Shown here in pieces: positions 41,052 through 49,318 of a stretch of DNA of 64,000 nucleotides (position 1 is the stretch's first letter; every line of letters starts with the position of its first letter). The DNA is taken from positions 26,955 to 90,954 of the forward strand of contig JAJDTB010000062.1 of assembly GCA_022827345.1 (NCBI GenBank), given 5' to 3'. Made by a program: the position numbers and the translations under genes. This stretch comes from Gemmatimonadota bacterium (GTDB lineage: Bacteria; Gemmatimonadota; Gemmatimonadetes; Longimicrobiales; Gaopeijiaceae). The notes under the pieces were generated by a model, which saw nothing but the letters and a program-made list of their open reading frames with translations, made no database searches and was not told the origin of the DNA.

Positions 41052-42395
41052 ATGACCTGGACCAACATCAGCAAAGGCACTCTGGCCGGCCTCGTCGCCG
41101 CGGTAGCCCTCGGCGGGCTCCCCGGTGCGGTCGACGCGCAGGAACCGAACACCCGTCTGGGCTGGCAGGCCTACCTCGGGTGCTGGGCCCGGCCCGCGAA
41201 TCCCGTGGATGTCGACCGCCCCGAAGAGGAAGCGACGGACGACGGCGTCCTCTGTTTCGTGGCCTCCGGCGAAGACGTCGAGATGCTCACGATCGTGGAC
41301 GGCGCCATCACCCACCGCGAGCCCTTCCCGGCCGACGGCCAGCCCCGGACGGTGGAGCAGGACGGGTGCACCGGGACCGAGACCTCGCGATTCTCCGACG
41401 ACCAGCGCCGGATCTACGTGACCTCCGAGGCCACCTGCCAGGACGGAGCGCTGCGCCGGAGCACGGGCATCATCTCCATGCCCGGCACCTCGGAGTGGCT
41501 CGACGTGCGCGCAATGGAAGTGGACGGCCGCGCCACCGCTTGGGCCCAGTGGTACCAGCGCACCACCGACAGCCCGCTGCGCGAGGTGGGCATCCAGACC
41601 GGCGAGATGGAAGGCCCGGCCGCGCTTCGAGGCGCGGCAGCGTATCTCTCGTCGCAAATCACCATCGACGACGTGATCGACGCCTCCCACAACGTGCACC
41701 CCGAGGCCGTGTCGGCCTGGCTGGCGCAGGCCGGCCGCGCGTTCGCCCGCCTCGATGCCGACGACCTCATTCGCCTCGACGACGCCGGCGTTCCCGGCTC
41801 GGTCATCGACGTGGTGGTCGCGATTTCGTTCCCGGACCGGTTCGCCCTGAACCGGGGGGATGTCTACGCCGAAGACTACGGAGATGTCGGCGGCGTCCGC
41901 GCGGCTCGCACAATCTGGGCGGATCGGATGTACAGCCCGTTCTATTCCGGCTACGGCTACGGCTACTACCCCTACCGCTCCTACTACGGCTGGAGCGGAT
42001 ATGGCTGGGGCGGTTACGGCAGCTGGTACGGCGGAGGGTACTACCGGCCGGTCGTGGTGGATGTGACGCCGCGTTCGGGCGGCGGCCGCGTGGTGGCGGG
42101 CAGGGGCTACAGGGCGCCAAGGTCAGGGGTCAGCGGAAACCAGGGCGGCTCCAGGTCCGGCGGCGCCTGGACCAGAAGCGGCGGAAGCAGTCGCAGCGGC
42201 GGTGCGGTCTCGCGCGGCGGCAGCGGCAGCAGCGGGGGTTCGCGTTCGGCAAGACCCCGCCGGGGCGGGTCCGAGCAGGGCATCAGCGGATCCTCGGGTT
42301 CGAGCCGTCCGACCGCGTCGAGCCGACCGGCCGCATCGCGGTCCTCGGGCAGCAGCACCGGCCGCACGGCGCGGCCTCGTCGCGGCGGCAAGTAG
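41052..42395 (+). CDS. secreted protein with Tyr/Gly-rich middle and Ser/Gly/Arg tail
   Basis: A 447-residue protein with a signal peptide ending near AVDAQ. The first 300 residues are an unrecognised domain with several cysteines. After that comes a low-complexity segment rich in Tyr, Gly and Trp (G-Y-G-Y-G-Y-Y-P-Y), then about 110 residues made almost entirely of Ser, Gly and Arg. Such tails suggest a disordered, surface or matrix-binding region. An upstream ATG at 41004 has a possible ribosome site, but 41052 begins the signal peptide. A strong terminator follows the gene. Confidence 0.72.
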   Translation: MTWTNISKGTLAGLVAAVALGGLPGAVDAQEPNTRLGWQAYLGCWARPANPVDVDRPEEEATDDGVLCFVASGEDVEMLTIVDGAITHREPFPADGQPRTVEQDGCTGTETSRFSDDQRRIYVTSEATCQDGALRRSTGIISMPGTSEWLDVRAMEVDGRATAWAQWYQRTTDSPLREVGIQTGEMEGPAALRGAAAYLSSQITIDDVIDASHNVHPEAVSAWLAQAGRAFARLDADDLIRLDDAGVPGSVIDVVVAISFPDRFALNRGDVYAEDYGDVGGVRAARTIWADRMYSPFYSGYGYGYYPYRSYYGWSGYGWGGYGSWYGGGYYRPVVVDVTPRSGGGRVVAGRGYRAPRSGVSGNQGGSRSGGAWTRSGGSSRSGGAVSRGGSGSSGGSRSARPRRGGSEQGISGSSGSSRPTASSRPAASRSSGSSTGRTARPRRGGK

Positions 42396-42422
42396 ACACG
42401 GAGCCGCCTGACGGCCAGATTC

Positions 42423-42455
42423 GGGCTCTCGCGCCTCTTCCAGGCGCGAGAGCCC
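42423..42455 (+). terminator. rho-independent-type terminator
   Basis: GGGCTCTCGCGCC (42423-42435) pairs perfectly with GGCGCGAGAGCCC (42443-42455) around a seven-base loop. It is followed by TTCTGCTTT and separates the Gly-rich protein gene from the CcdA/DsbD-like gene. Confidence 0.85.
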
Positions 42456-42471
42456 TTCTGCTTTGAGAGCC

Positions 42472-43197
42472 ATGACTCCGCTACTCCAGCTCGACAACAC
42501 CGCGGGGCTGTCCGAAGCCCTCGCGTCCAGCCCGCTGCTGGCGCTGGTGGTGCTCTTCGGCGCCGGCGTGGCGATCAGCCTGACGCCGTGCGTCTATCCC
42601 ATGATCCCCATCACCGCGTCGGTTATCTCGGGGACGGCGCGCGAGGGACAGCCCTGGCGCCGCACCTTCGGACTGACCATGACCTACGTGGTGGGCATGG
42701 CGATGCTCTACGCCTTCCTCGGCATGCTCGCGGGGCTGACCGGGACGCTCTTCGGCACGGTGGGCGCGAGCCCCTGGGCGCTGCTCCTGATCGGCAACCT
42801 GCTGCTCTTCTTCGCGCTGGCGATGTTCGACGTGATCCCGGTGCGGGTGCCGCAGCGGCTCATGGCATGGGCGGGAAGCCGCGAAGGAGGGTCCTACGGG
42901 GCCGTGTTCGTGCTGGGGGCCACTTCGGGGCTCGTAGCGGCACCGTGCGGGGCACCCGCGTTCGCGGCCGTTCTGGCGTGGGTCGCGGCCACCCGTGCCG
43001 GACTCATGGGCTTCGTCTACCTTTTCGTCTTCTCGCTGGGCATGACGACGCTGCTGGTCGTGGTCGGGCTCTTCTCGGGCTCGCTGTCGCGCCTGCCGAA
43101 GTCGGGACAGTGGATGGTGATCGTCAAGCGGGTGGCGGCAGTCATCATGCTCGGCGTGGCGCAGTACTACTTCATTCAGGTGGGATACAACCTGTGA
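42472..43197 (+). CDS. CcdA/DsbD-like membrane electron carrier
   Basis: A 241-residue protein with about six to seven membrane spans. The DsbD/CcdA signature is present: S-L-T-P-C-V-Y-P-M-I-P-I-T in the first span pair and A-A-P-C-G-A-P-A-F in the second half, giving the two membrane cysteines that carry electrons from cytoplasmic thioredoxin to the outside. The exported thioredoxin gene starts 11 bp downstream. Together they can deliver reducing power to periplasmic proteins, plausibly to the peroxiredoxin encoded convergently at 43819-44406. Confidence 0.85.
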   Translation: MTPLLQLDNTAGLSEALASSPLLALVVLFGAGVAISLTPCVYPMIPITASVISGTAREGQPWRRTFGLTMTYVVGMAMLYAFLGMLAGLTGTLFGTVGASPWALLLIGNLLLFFALAMFDVIPVRVPQRLMAWAGSREGGSYGAVFVLGATSGLVAAPCGAPAFAAVLAWVAATRAGLMGFVYLFVFSLGMTTLLVVVGLFSGSLSRLPKSGQWMVIVKRVAAVIMLGVAQYYFIQVGYNL

Positions 43198-43208
43198 GGG
43201 ATGGAATC

Positions 43209-43769
43209 GTGAGAATTCGAGAGTTTGCGGGCCGGACCGGGCCCTTGATGGCCGGCCGATGCGCCGCGGGGTCGGTGCTGGCCGCGCTGATGCTTCTGAT
43301 CGCCGCGCCCGACGCGGCCCGGGCGCAGGACGAGGGGCTGGGGCTACCGCCGGGCACTCCCGCGCCGGACGCCCAGGTGGAGGACCTGGAGGGGAACGCG
43401 GTCTCCCTGCTCGACGTCATCGGGGGCGGCCCGGCCCTGGTCGAGTTCTGGGCCTCGTGGTGCGAGCAGTGCGAGTTGCTGCAGCCCCAGATCGATGAGA
43501 TCCAGGAGCGGTTCGCGGAGCAGGTGAAGGTGGTGGCCGTCGCAGTCGCGGTGAACCAGTCCGTGCGGCGGGTGCGCCGCCACGTCGAACGGCACGCACC
43601 GGGCTACGCATTCGTGTACGACTCAAACGGCGAGGCCGTGAGAGCGTATCAGGCCCTCACGACCTCGATTGTGGTTCTGATCGACGGCGAGGGGCGGGTG
43701 GTCTCAACCGGGGTGGGGCCGCAACAGCCGCTGGTCGAAGCGGTGGAGGCGATGCTCGGGGGCCGATAG
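43209..43769 (+). CDS. exported thioredoxin-like protein (TlpA/ResA type)
   Basis: A 186-residue protein with a signal peptide (hydrophobic SVLAALMLLIAAP, end near ARAQ) and a thioredoxin domain. The active site is W-A-S-W-C-E-Q-C-E-L-L, with a T-T-S-I-V-V-L-I-D strand where the cis-Pro loop is normally found; that proline is missing here, which is odd. The GTG at 43209 gives a full basic head. It is co-transcribed with the DsbD-like gene, so it probably receives electrons from it and passes them to periplasmic disulfides or peroxidases. Confidence 0.83.
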   Translation: MRIREFAGRTGPLMAGRCAAGSVLAALMLLIAAPDAARAQDEGLGLPPGTPAPDAQVEDLEGNAVSLLDVIGGGPALVEFWASWCEQCELLQPQIDEIQERFAEQVKVVAVAVAVNQSVRRVRRHVERHAPGYAFVYDSNGEAVRAYQALTTSIVVLIDGEGRVVSTGVGPQQPLVEAVEAMLGGR

Positions 43770-43818
43770 GGAGCCCGCGGCGGGCATGGCCCGAACTCGG
43801 GTCCGCGCCGGCCGTCTC

Positions 43819-44406
43819 CTACCCCTCCTCCGGCTCCGGCGTCACCTCGTCGATCACGGCCGCCAGCTCGTCGTACGCCGCCGGATCCACCTGGTTGAAC
43901 TGCGGGATCACCTTTGCGACGCGGCCGTCGGGGCCGACCACGACCACCGCCCGGCTGCCCACCATGCCGTTGTCCCGGAGGGAACCGCCGAACGCCGTGA
44001 AGGCAGCGCCGTCGGGGTCCGAGCCGAACAGGTAGGGGAAGTCCTCGTCCTTGAGCCACGAGGCGCCCTCTTCGGCGGAGTCGTTCGAAATCGCCATGAG
44101 CACGACGTTGCGGCCTTCGTTGAACAGTTCTGCGTACTGATCACGGTACGCTCTCATTTGAACCGTTCAGCCACGCGTCCTGACTCTGAAGAAGAAGGCC
44201 AGGACGACCGTCTCGCCCTGGTAGTCGCTCAGTCGGACCTGGTCCTGGAGGACTCCGTGGCGGGTCGCGCCGGTCAGCTCGAAGTCGGGGGCCATCGCTC
44301 CGACCTCGATGAGGCCGTCGCCCGCCTCCTGGGCCGTGGCGCCGTCCGGGGCGCCGATCACGACCGCCGCGGCCAGCGCGGCCGCCACCAACAGTCTGCG
44401 TATCAT
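43819..44406 (-). CDS. predicted selenocysteine peroxiredoxin 2 (in-frame UGA)
   Basis: A 195-residue peroxiredoxin of the AhpC/TSA (BCP-like) type with a signal peptide (residues 1-26, ending near ATAQ). A-P-D-F-E-L opens the domain, V-V-L-A-F-F-F-R-V-R-T-R-G precedes an in-frame TGA (44169-44167, residue 80), and T-V-Q-M-R-A-Y-R-D-Q-Y follows. This is the family's peroxidatic position (normally ...G-C-T...). The frame is intact on both sides to the stop at 43819. A perfect 6-bp stem with an 8-base loop starts 15 bases after the UGA, the same distance as in the other UGA-containing peroxiredoxin of this window. Selenocysteine is the best reading. Confidence 0.85.
44132..44151 (-). promoter_or_regulatory. 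candidate bacterial SECIS element (peroxiredoxin 2)
   Basis: On the mRNA, GCGUAC and GUACGC pair perfectly around the loop CGUGAUCA. Twenty-one bases lie between the UGA and the loop, identical to the other candidate at 30078-30094, and G is the second loop base. This meets the bacterial SECIS rules. Confidence 0.78.
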
Positions 44407-44438
44407 TCGCTTCTCTCCGTTCTCGTTCAGTGCGGATG

Positions 44439-44466
44439 TGAGTATGAGTATATGAGTATATGAGTA
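44439..44466 (+). repeat. short tandem repeat TGAGTATA
   Basis: Two perfect 8-bp units flanked by two partial TGAGTA units. The repeat lies just upstream of the peroxiredoxin 2 start (about 33 bases away) in an otherwise GC-rich intergenic stretch, so it may tune promoter spacing by slippage. Confidence 0.75.
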
Positions 44467-44601
44467 GGATTCCCGCAGGAACTCCCCGTGCCGGGTGTAC
44501 CCGCCGCGACGGGCTTTCCGCGCACCATTGTAGCGCGGGAGTGCCGTGAAGGCGACTTTTGCCGCGCACCACAGCGCATCGTCGATCCAGGAGGTCCGCC
44601 C

Positions 44602-45639
44602 ATGAGAGCCGCACGCGCCCGTTTCAAGCTCCCGCTCGCCGTCCTGGCGCCGATCACCGTTCTCGCCTCAGCCCCCACCCTCTCCTGCGCCCCCGCCCCC
44701 GACGGCCCCCCCGGCGCGGGAACCTCGGCAACCTCGGCCACCTCCGCCGGTGACGTGCGCCGCACCGCCGACCCCTACGCCCGCGGCTACACCGACGACG
44801 ACTTCCCGCGAGTCCAGGAGCTCGCGCCCGGGGTCTACTCCTACGAGCAGCTGCGCTCCGCGGGCGACGAGCGCTTCACCACGGTGAGCATGTTCGTCGT
44901 CACCGACGAGGGCGTGCTGGTCGCGGACGGCCAGGGCAGCCCCGCCGAGACGCGCCGCATGATCGAGACGATCGCCGGGATCACCGACCGGCCCATCACG
45001 GACGTGGTGGTCTGCTCCGATCACGGCGACCACACCGCCGGCAATGCCGAGTTCCCGGCAGGCGCCCGCTTCTGGGCGCACCCGACCTCGCAGGCCGTGC
45101 TCCAGGCCACCGCCGACAACCCGCTCCGCCCGGACGACGCACCTGCCGTCGTCGTTCCGACCCACCTGGTCGAGAGCGGCGAGACCCTCGTTCGCGGGGG
45201 CCGCGAGATCGAGATCCTCTTCCTGGGACGCGCACACACGGGCGGCGACCTGGTCGTCCACCTCCCCGCCGAGAAGATCCTCTTCATGAGCGAGGCGTAC
45301 CTGCACCGGGTCTTCCCCGCGATGCGCTCCGCGTACCCGTCCGAGTGGGTGGCGATGATCGAGGCCGCCCAGGCGATGGACGTGGATGTCTACGTGCCGG
45401 GGCACGGGTTCGTGGATTCGCCGGAGATTCTCGCTGAAGAGCTGGAGACGTACCGGCGCGCGGTGGTCCGGGTGATCGAGGAGGCGCGGCGACTGCACGC
45501 GGCGGGCCTGACCCTGGAGGAGGCCGTCGAGCAAGCGGACTTCGGCGACCTCGAGACGTGGTCGCTGCGGTCCAGCCAGGGGGGCCGCGCACTGGGACGC
45601 GTGTACATGGAACTGAATGGGGAACTTCCGCCCGGGTGA
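44602..45639 (+). CDS. MBL-fold protein lacking a canonical metal ligand
   Basis: A 345-residue lipoprotein-like exported protein (S-C near residue 29). The MBL fold is clear, but the core motif reads V-V-C-S-D-H-G-D-H-T-A-G-N. The first His of the usual H-x-H-x-D-H is Ser, with only the second His and the D-H pair kept. A later P-G-H-G-F is present. One zinc site is therefore altered, and activity may be reduced or different. AGGAGG stands eight bases before the ATG at 44602. It is divergent from the selenoprotein gene, with 195 bp between them containing the short tandem repeat. Confidence 0.82.
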   Translation: MRAARARFKLPLAVLAPITVLASAPTLSCAPAPDGPPGAGTSATSATSAGDVRRTADPYARGYTDDDFPRVQELAPGVYSYEQLRSAGDERFTTVSMFVVTDEGVLVADGQGSPAETRRMIETIAGITDRPITDVVVCSDHGDHTAGNAEFPAGARFWAHPTSQAVLQATADNPLRPDDAPAVVVPTHLVESGETLVRGGREIEILFLGRAHTGGDLVVHLPAEKILFMSEAYLHRVFPAMRSAYPSEWVAMIEAAQAMDVDVYVPGHGFVDSPEILAEELETYRRAVVRVIEEARRLHAAGLTLEEAVEQADFGDLETWSLRSSQGGRALGRVYMELNGELPPG

Positions 45640-45823
45640 TCCGATCCCGGGCGGGAGGGCGCGTCAGGCGCCGGACGCGCACCCACGGCGCCAACCCCGT
45701 GCTCTGGCCCGCGCGCGCCACACGGAATATTCTCATTCGGCGTTTCGATACGGGCAGCCGCGCCCGTTTCGCAGACACTCGTTCAACAACCCCGTCGAAT
45801 CCGGGAATCATCTGGAGGAACAT

Positions 45824-47776
45824 GTGAAGCCGACACACCGGGCCCTCACTGCCACGCTCACCCTCGCGGTCGCTCTCTCCCTGGCGGCCCCGTCCGCCCT
45901 CTCCGCCCAGCAGGCCGAATGGCGCCACTGGGGCGCCGACGCATCCAGCACGCGGTACGCCCCGCTCGGCCAGATCGACGGCTCCAACTTCAACGACCTG
46001 GAAGTGGCGTGGATGTGGCGGAGCGACAACTTCAGCCCCGAGCCCGAGCCGCTCCTGCGCGCGACCCCGATCTACGTGAACGGCACGCTGTATTCGGTGG
46101 CCGGCTCGCGGCGCACGGCGGTGGCCATCGATCCCGCGACCGGCGAGACGATCTGGACCTTCCGCGAGCCCTACACCAGGCGGTGGGAGGACTCGATGCG
46201 GAAGAACTACGGCAAGGGCGTCGCCTACGCGGAGCCCGGAGGACGCCCGACGATCTACCTGGTGACCCCCGCCTTCTTCCTGCACGCGCTGGATCCGATG
46301 ACCGGCGTGCCGATCGAGTCCTTCGGCAAGAAGGGCAAGGTGGACCTGCTCGGCGATCTCGGACACTGGGAGCACCATCCCGAGGACGGGCTGCCCCCGG
46401 AGATCGGCTACATCACCAACTCGTCGCCCCCGATCGTCGTGGGCGGCGTGGTCGTCGTCGGCAATTCGCACGAGCAGGGCTACTACCAGACCATGCAGGA
46501 GAACGTGCCCGGCAACATCCTCGCCTACGACGCGGACTCCGGCGAGCACATGTGGACCTTCAACGTGATCCCGCAGGAGGGCGAGTTCGGCAACGACACC
46601 TGGGAGAACGACGCCTGGAAGCACACCGGCAACGTGTCGGCGTGGGCGCCGCTCTCGGCCGACCCCGAACTGGGCCTCGTGTACGTCGTCACCGACCCGC
46701 CGACCGTCGACTACTACGGCGGCTTCCACCCGGGCGACAACCTCTTCGCGACCAGCATCCTCGCCCTCGACATCCAGACCGGCGAGCGCCGCTGGCACTT
46801 CCAGACCGTCCACCACGACGTCTGGAACTACGACAACCCGACCGCGCCCAATCTGGTCGACATCAACGTCGACGGACGCGCCGTCAAGGCGATCGTGCAG
46901 ACCACCAAGCAGGGCTGGGCCTACGTCCTGGACCGCGAGACCGGCGAACCCGTGTGGCCGATCGAGGAGCGCGCCGTGCCGCAGTCCGACGTGCCGGGCG
47001 AGCAGCTGTCTCCCACGCAGCCCTACGTCACGCGCCCCGCTCCCTACGAGATGCAGGGCATCACCGAGGACGACCTGATCGACTTCACTCCCGAACTCCG
47101 CGCCCAGGCGCTGGAGATCGTCAGCAACTTCCGCATGGGCCCGCTCTTCAACCCGCCCGCGCGTGAGGACGGCCCCGGCGGCCCGTCGATCCACTGTCCG
47201 GGCGCCAACGGCGGCGCCAACATTCCGGGCGGCGCGGCGGTCGATCCCACGACCGGCGTCCTCTACGTCGCCTCGACCCGCGGCTGCAGCGCGCCCCGCC
47301 TGGTCCCCGGCGTGGATGTCGACCCCGACTCCAACGTCGAGTGGGTGAGCGTGGGGCCGGGCGGCGTCCGCGGCCCGCAGGGGCTGCCCATCACCAAGCC
47401 GCCCTACAGCACCATCACCGCGATCGACCTCAACACGGGCGACCACGTCTGGCAGATCCCCAACGGCGACACCCCCGAGTCGGTGCGCAACCACCCGGCG
47501 CTCCAGGGCGTCGACGTCGGCAACACGGGCTCGCGCGGCCACGCCACCAAGCTCGTCACCAGCACGCTGGTCATGTACGGCGAGGGCCGAGGCGCCGCCC
47601 CGGTCTTCCGCGCGGTCGACAAGATGACGGGCGAGGAGCTGGGCCGGATCGACCTCCCCGGATCCACCCTGACCGCCCCGATGACGTACATGCACGACGG
47701 TGTCCAGTACGTGGTCATGGCGATCGGCGTGCGGGGGTCCGCGGGCGCGCTGGTGGCGCTCCGCCTGCCCGAATAG
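45824..47776 (+). CDS. PQQ-dependent (quinoprotein) dehydrogenase family protein
   Basis: A 650-residue periplasmic protein (signal ending near LSAQQ). The eight-bladed PQQ-propeller pattern is visible: W-x-x-x-G-x-D-x-x-x-T-R-Y-A-P-L at the start, A-I-D-P-A-T-G-E-T-I-W, A-L-D-I-Q-T-G-E-R-R-W-H-F-Q-T, and H-H-D-V-W-N-Y-D in the active region. It is likely a glucose- or alcohol-type dehydrogenase without an obvious cytochrome c domain. The start is a GTG at 45824 with GGAGGAAC upstream; no ATG gives a complete signal peptide. It is followed after 46 bp by the cyclase-family lipoprotein. Confidence 0.85.
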   Translation: MKPTHRALTATLTLAVALSLAAPSALSAQQAEWRHWGADASSTRYAPLGQIDGSNFNDLEVAWMWRSDNFSPEPEPLLRATPIYVNGTLYSVAGSRRTAVAIDPATGETIWTFREPYTRRWEDSMRKNYGKGVAYAEPGGRPTIYLVTPAFFLHALDPMTGVPIESFGKKGKVDLLGDLGHWEHHPEDGLPPEIGYITNSSPPIVVGGVVVVGNSHEQGYYQTMQENVPGNILAYDADSGEHMWTFNVIPQEGEFGNDTWENDAWKHTGNVSAWAPLSADPELGLVYVVTDPPTVDYYGGFHPGDNLFATSILALDIQTGERRWHFQTVHHDVWNYDNPTAPNLVDINVDGRAVKAIVQTTKQGWAYVLDRETGEPVWPIEERAVPQSDVPGEQLSPTQPYVTRPAPYEMQGITEDDLIDFTPELRAQALEIVSNFRMGPLFNPPAREDGPGGPSIHCPGANGGANIPGGAAVDPTTGVLYVASTRGCSAPRLVPGVDVDPDSNVEWVSVGPGGVRGPQGLPITKPPYSTITAIDLNTGDHVWQIPNGDTPESVRNHPALQGVDVGNTGSRGHATKLVTSTLVMYGEGRGAAPVFRAVDKMTGEELGRIDLPGSTLTAPMTYMHDGVQYVVMAIGVRGSAGALVALRLPE

Positions 47777-47822
47777 GGAGGTACCGCAGAAGCTGAAGGA
47801 AAAGCAGAAGGAGAAGAGAGCG

Positions 47823-48650
47823 ATGCGACACGCGCGTTCGGGCACCCTGGCGCTGGCCGGGGCGCTCCTGGCCACGGGGTGCCTGCAGGAGGCCCAGCCC
47901 GACTATTCCGGCGTCTTCACCGGCGCCCAGGGCGAGTGGGTCGAACTCGGCCACGCCTTCGGGCCGTCCACGATCTACTGGCCCACCGACACGCTCGGCT
48001 TCCAGCTCACCGAACTGGCGTACGGCCACACCGAGGGCGGCTATTTCTACGCGTCCTACTCCTTCGCCTCGGCCGAGCACGGCGGCACCCACCTCGACGC
48101 GCCCATCCACTTCGCCGAGGCGCGCCTCACCACCGACCAGATCCCCCTGTCGAGCCTCATCACCACGGCCTCCGTGGTCGATGTCTCGGCGTCGGCCGAT
48201 GCCGACCCGGACTACCTCCTCTCGGCGGACGACCTGGTGGCCTGGGAGGCCGAGCACGGCCGGATCGCCGACGGCACCGCGCTGCTCGTCCGCACCGGAT
48301 GGTCCTCGCGCTGGAACGACCGCACCGCCTACCTGGGCACCTCGATGACCGGGCCCGAATCGGTGCCGGAACTGCACTTCCCCGGCATCGGCACGGATGC
48401 GGCGCAGTGGCTGGTCGACAACCGCGACATCGCCGCGATCGGGATCGACACCCCCAGCATCGACTACGGCCAATCCAGCGACTACCGGTCGCACGTGATC
48501 CTCTACAGCGACAACATCGTGGGGTTCGAGAACCTGACGAACCTGGACCGGCTGCCGGCGACGGGGGCCGGGATCGTGGCGCTGCCGTTGAAGATCGAGG
48601 GCGGGAGCGGCGGGCCGCTGCGGATTGTGGGGTGGGTGCCGGGGGGTTGA
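47823..48650 (+). CDS. cyclase family (kynurenine formamidase-like) lipoprotein
   Basis: A 275-residue lipoprotein (lipobox L-L-A-T-G-C). The cyclase family signature H-G-G-T-H-L-D-A-P-I-H-F is complete and supplies metal-binding His and Asp residues. A later G-I-D-T-P-S-I-D segment also fits. Relatives hydrolyse N-formylkynurenine or act as polyketide cyclases. An exported form could act on an amide or lactone taken up with the dehydrogenase product, but that is speculation. Its start is 46 bp beyond the dehydrogenase stop, and both genes probably share a transcript. Confidence 0.85.
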   Translation: MRHARSGTLALAGALLATGCLQEAQPDYSGVFTGAQGEWVELGHAFGPSTIYWPTDTLGFQLTELAYGHTEGGYFYASYSFASAEHGGTHLDAPIHFAEARLTTDQIPLSSLITTASVVDVSASADADPDYLLSADDLVAWEAEHGRIADGTALLVRTGWSSRWNDRTAYLGTSMTGPESVPELHFPGIGTDAAQWLVDNRDIAAIGIDTPSIDYGQSSDYRSHVILYSDNIVGFENLTNLDRLPATGAGIVALPLKIEGGSGGPLRIVGWVPGG

Positions 48651-48806
48651 GGGATACTACTCTTCCAGCGGCTTGAGGACTTTCGGCCGCCGCCGCAGTC
48701 GCTTGACCGGCGGTCGACGAATAATTTACACTGCTGGCCATAGTGGCCATGCGCTCCATGCAGTCGACTCGGTCCTTCTCGCCACCCTGTGATGACGGAG
48801 ACACCC

Positions 48807-49280
48807 ATGGTGAAGCTCGACACGAACATCGGAGTCCGTCGCCTGCTACTCTTTATTGTCGTCGCGTCCACGGCTTGCGGTGACAGCACCGAACCGCAGG
48901 CGGATGTCAGCGGCTCCTGGACGTATTCGGCAACCTATGCGGTGGACCTGGGTTTTCTCGGCACCACCAATTGCTCCGGGTCCGGCGTCCAGGCAACCGT
49001 CACCCAGACCGGCAGTACCTTCTCGGGAAGCGTGCAGGGCGGGGACTGGACATGCGATGTACCGTCCTTCGATCTCGTGCCGTTCACAAGCGATAACCCG
49101 GGACAGGTAAGCGGGACAGTGGAAGGAACCTCCGTGAGCTTCGAAGTCCAGGGCTTCGTCCTTCTGATGCACGAGGGCACTTTGTCGGGGAATTCGATGA
49201 GCGGCACCTTGACCGGCACCGGGAGCATTCCCGGCCTCGGATCCGTCAGCCTGACCGGGACCTGGTCCGCGTCACGTTGA
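48807..49280 (+). CDS. small secreted lipoprotein, unknown
   Basis: A 157-residue protein. Signal with lipobox A-S-T-A-C (Cys about 24), then a strand-rich Gly/Ser/Thr domain (W-T-Y-S-A-T-Y, T-Q-T-G-S-T-F-S-G-S-V) with two extra cysteines. GGAG is six to seven bases before the ATG at 48807; earlier starts would add an unneeded head. No family is recognised. It resembles small extracellular binding domains seen in Gemmatimonadota, but no function can be assigned. Confidence 0.68.
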   Translation: MVKLDTNIGVRRLLLFIVVASTACGDSTEPQADVSGSWTYSATYAVDLGFLGTTNCSGSGVQATVTQTGSTFSGSVQGGDWTCDVPSFDLVPFTSDNPGQVSGTVEGTSVSFEVQGFVLLMHEGTLSGNSMSGTLTGTGSIPGLGSVSLTGTWSASR

Positions 49281-49318
49281 GGCGGCACCGAAAGCCGCTC
49301 GGCACCAGGGAGATGAGA

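Noticed and set aside
44602..45639. Calling the divergent MBL protein a beta-lactamase or resistance gene
   Set aside because: It lacks a canonical metal ligand and has no subclass-specific motif; the general fold is all that can be supported.
45284..47875. An 863-codon minus-strand frame opposite the PQQ dehydrogenase
   Set aside because: Shadow frame; the plus-strand protein has clear PQQ-propeller motifs and a signal peptide.
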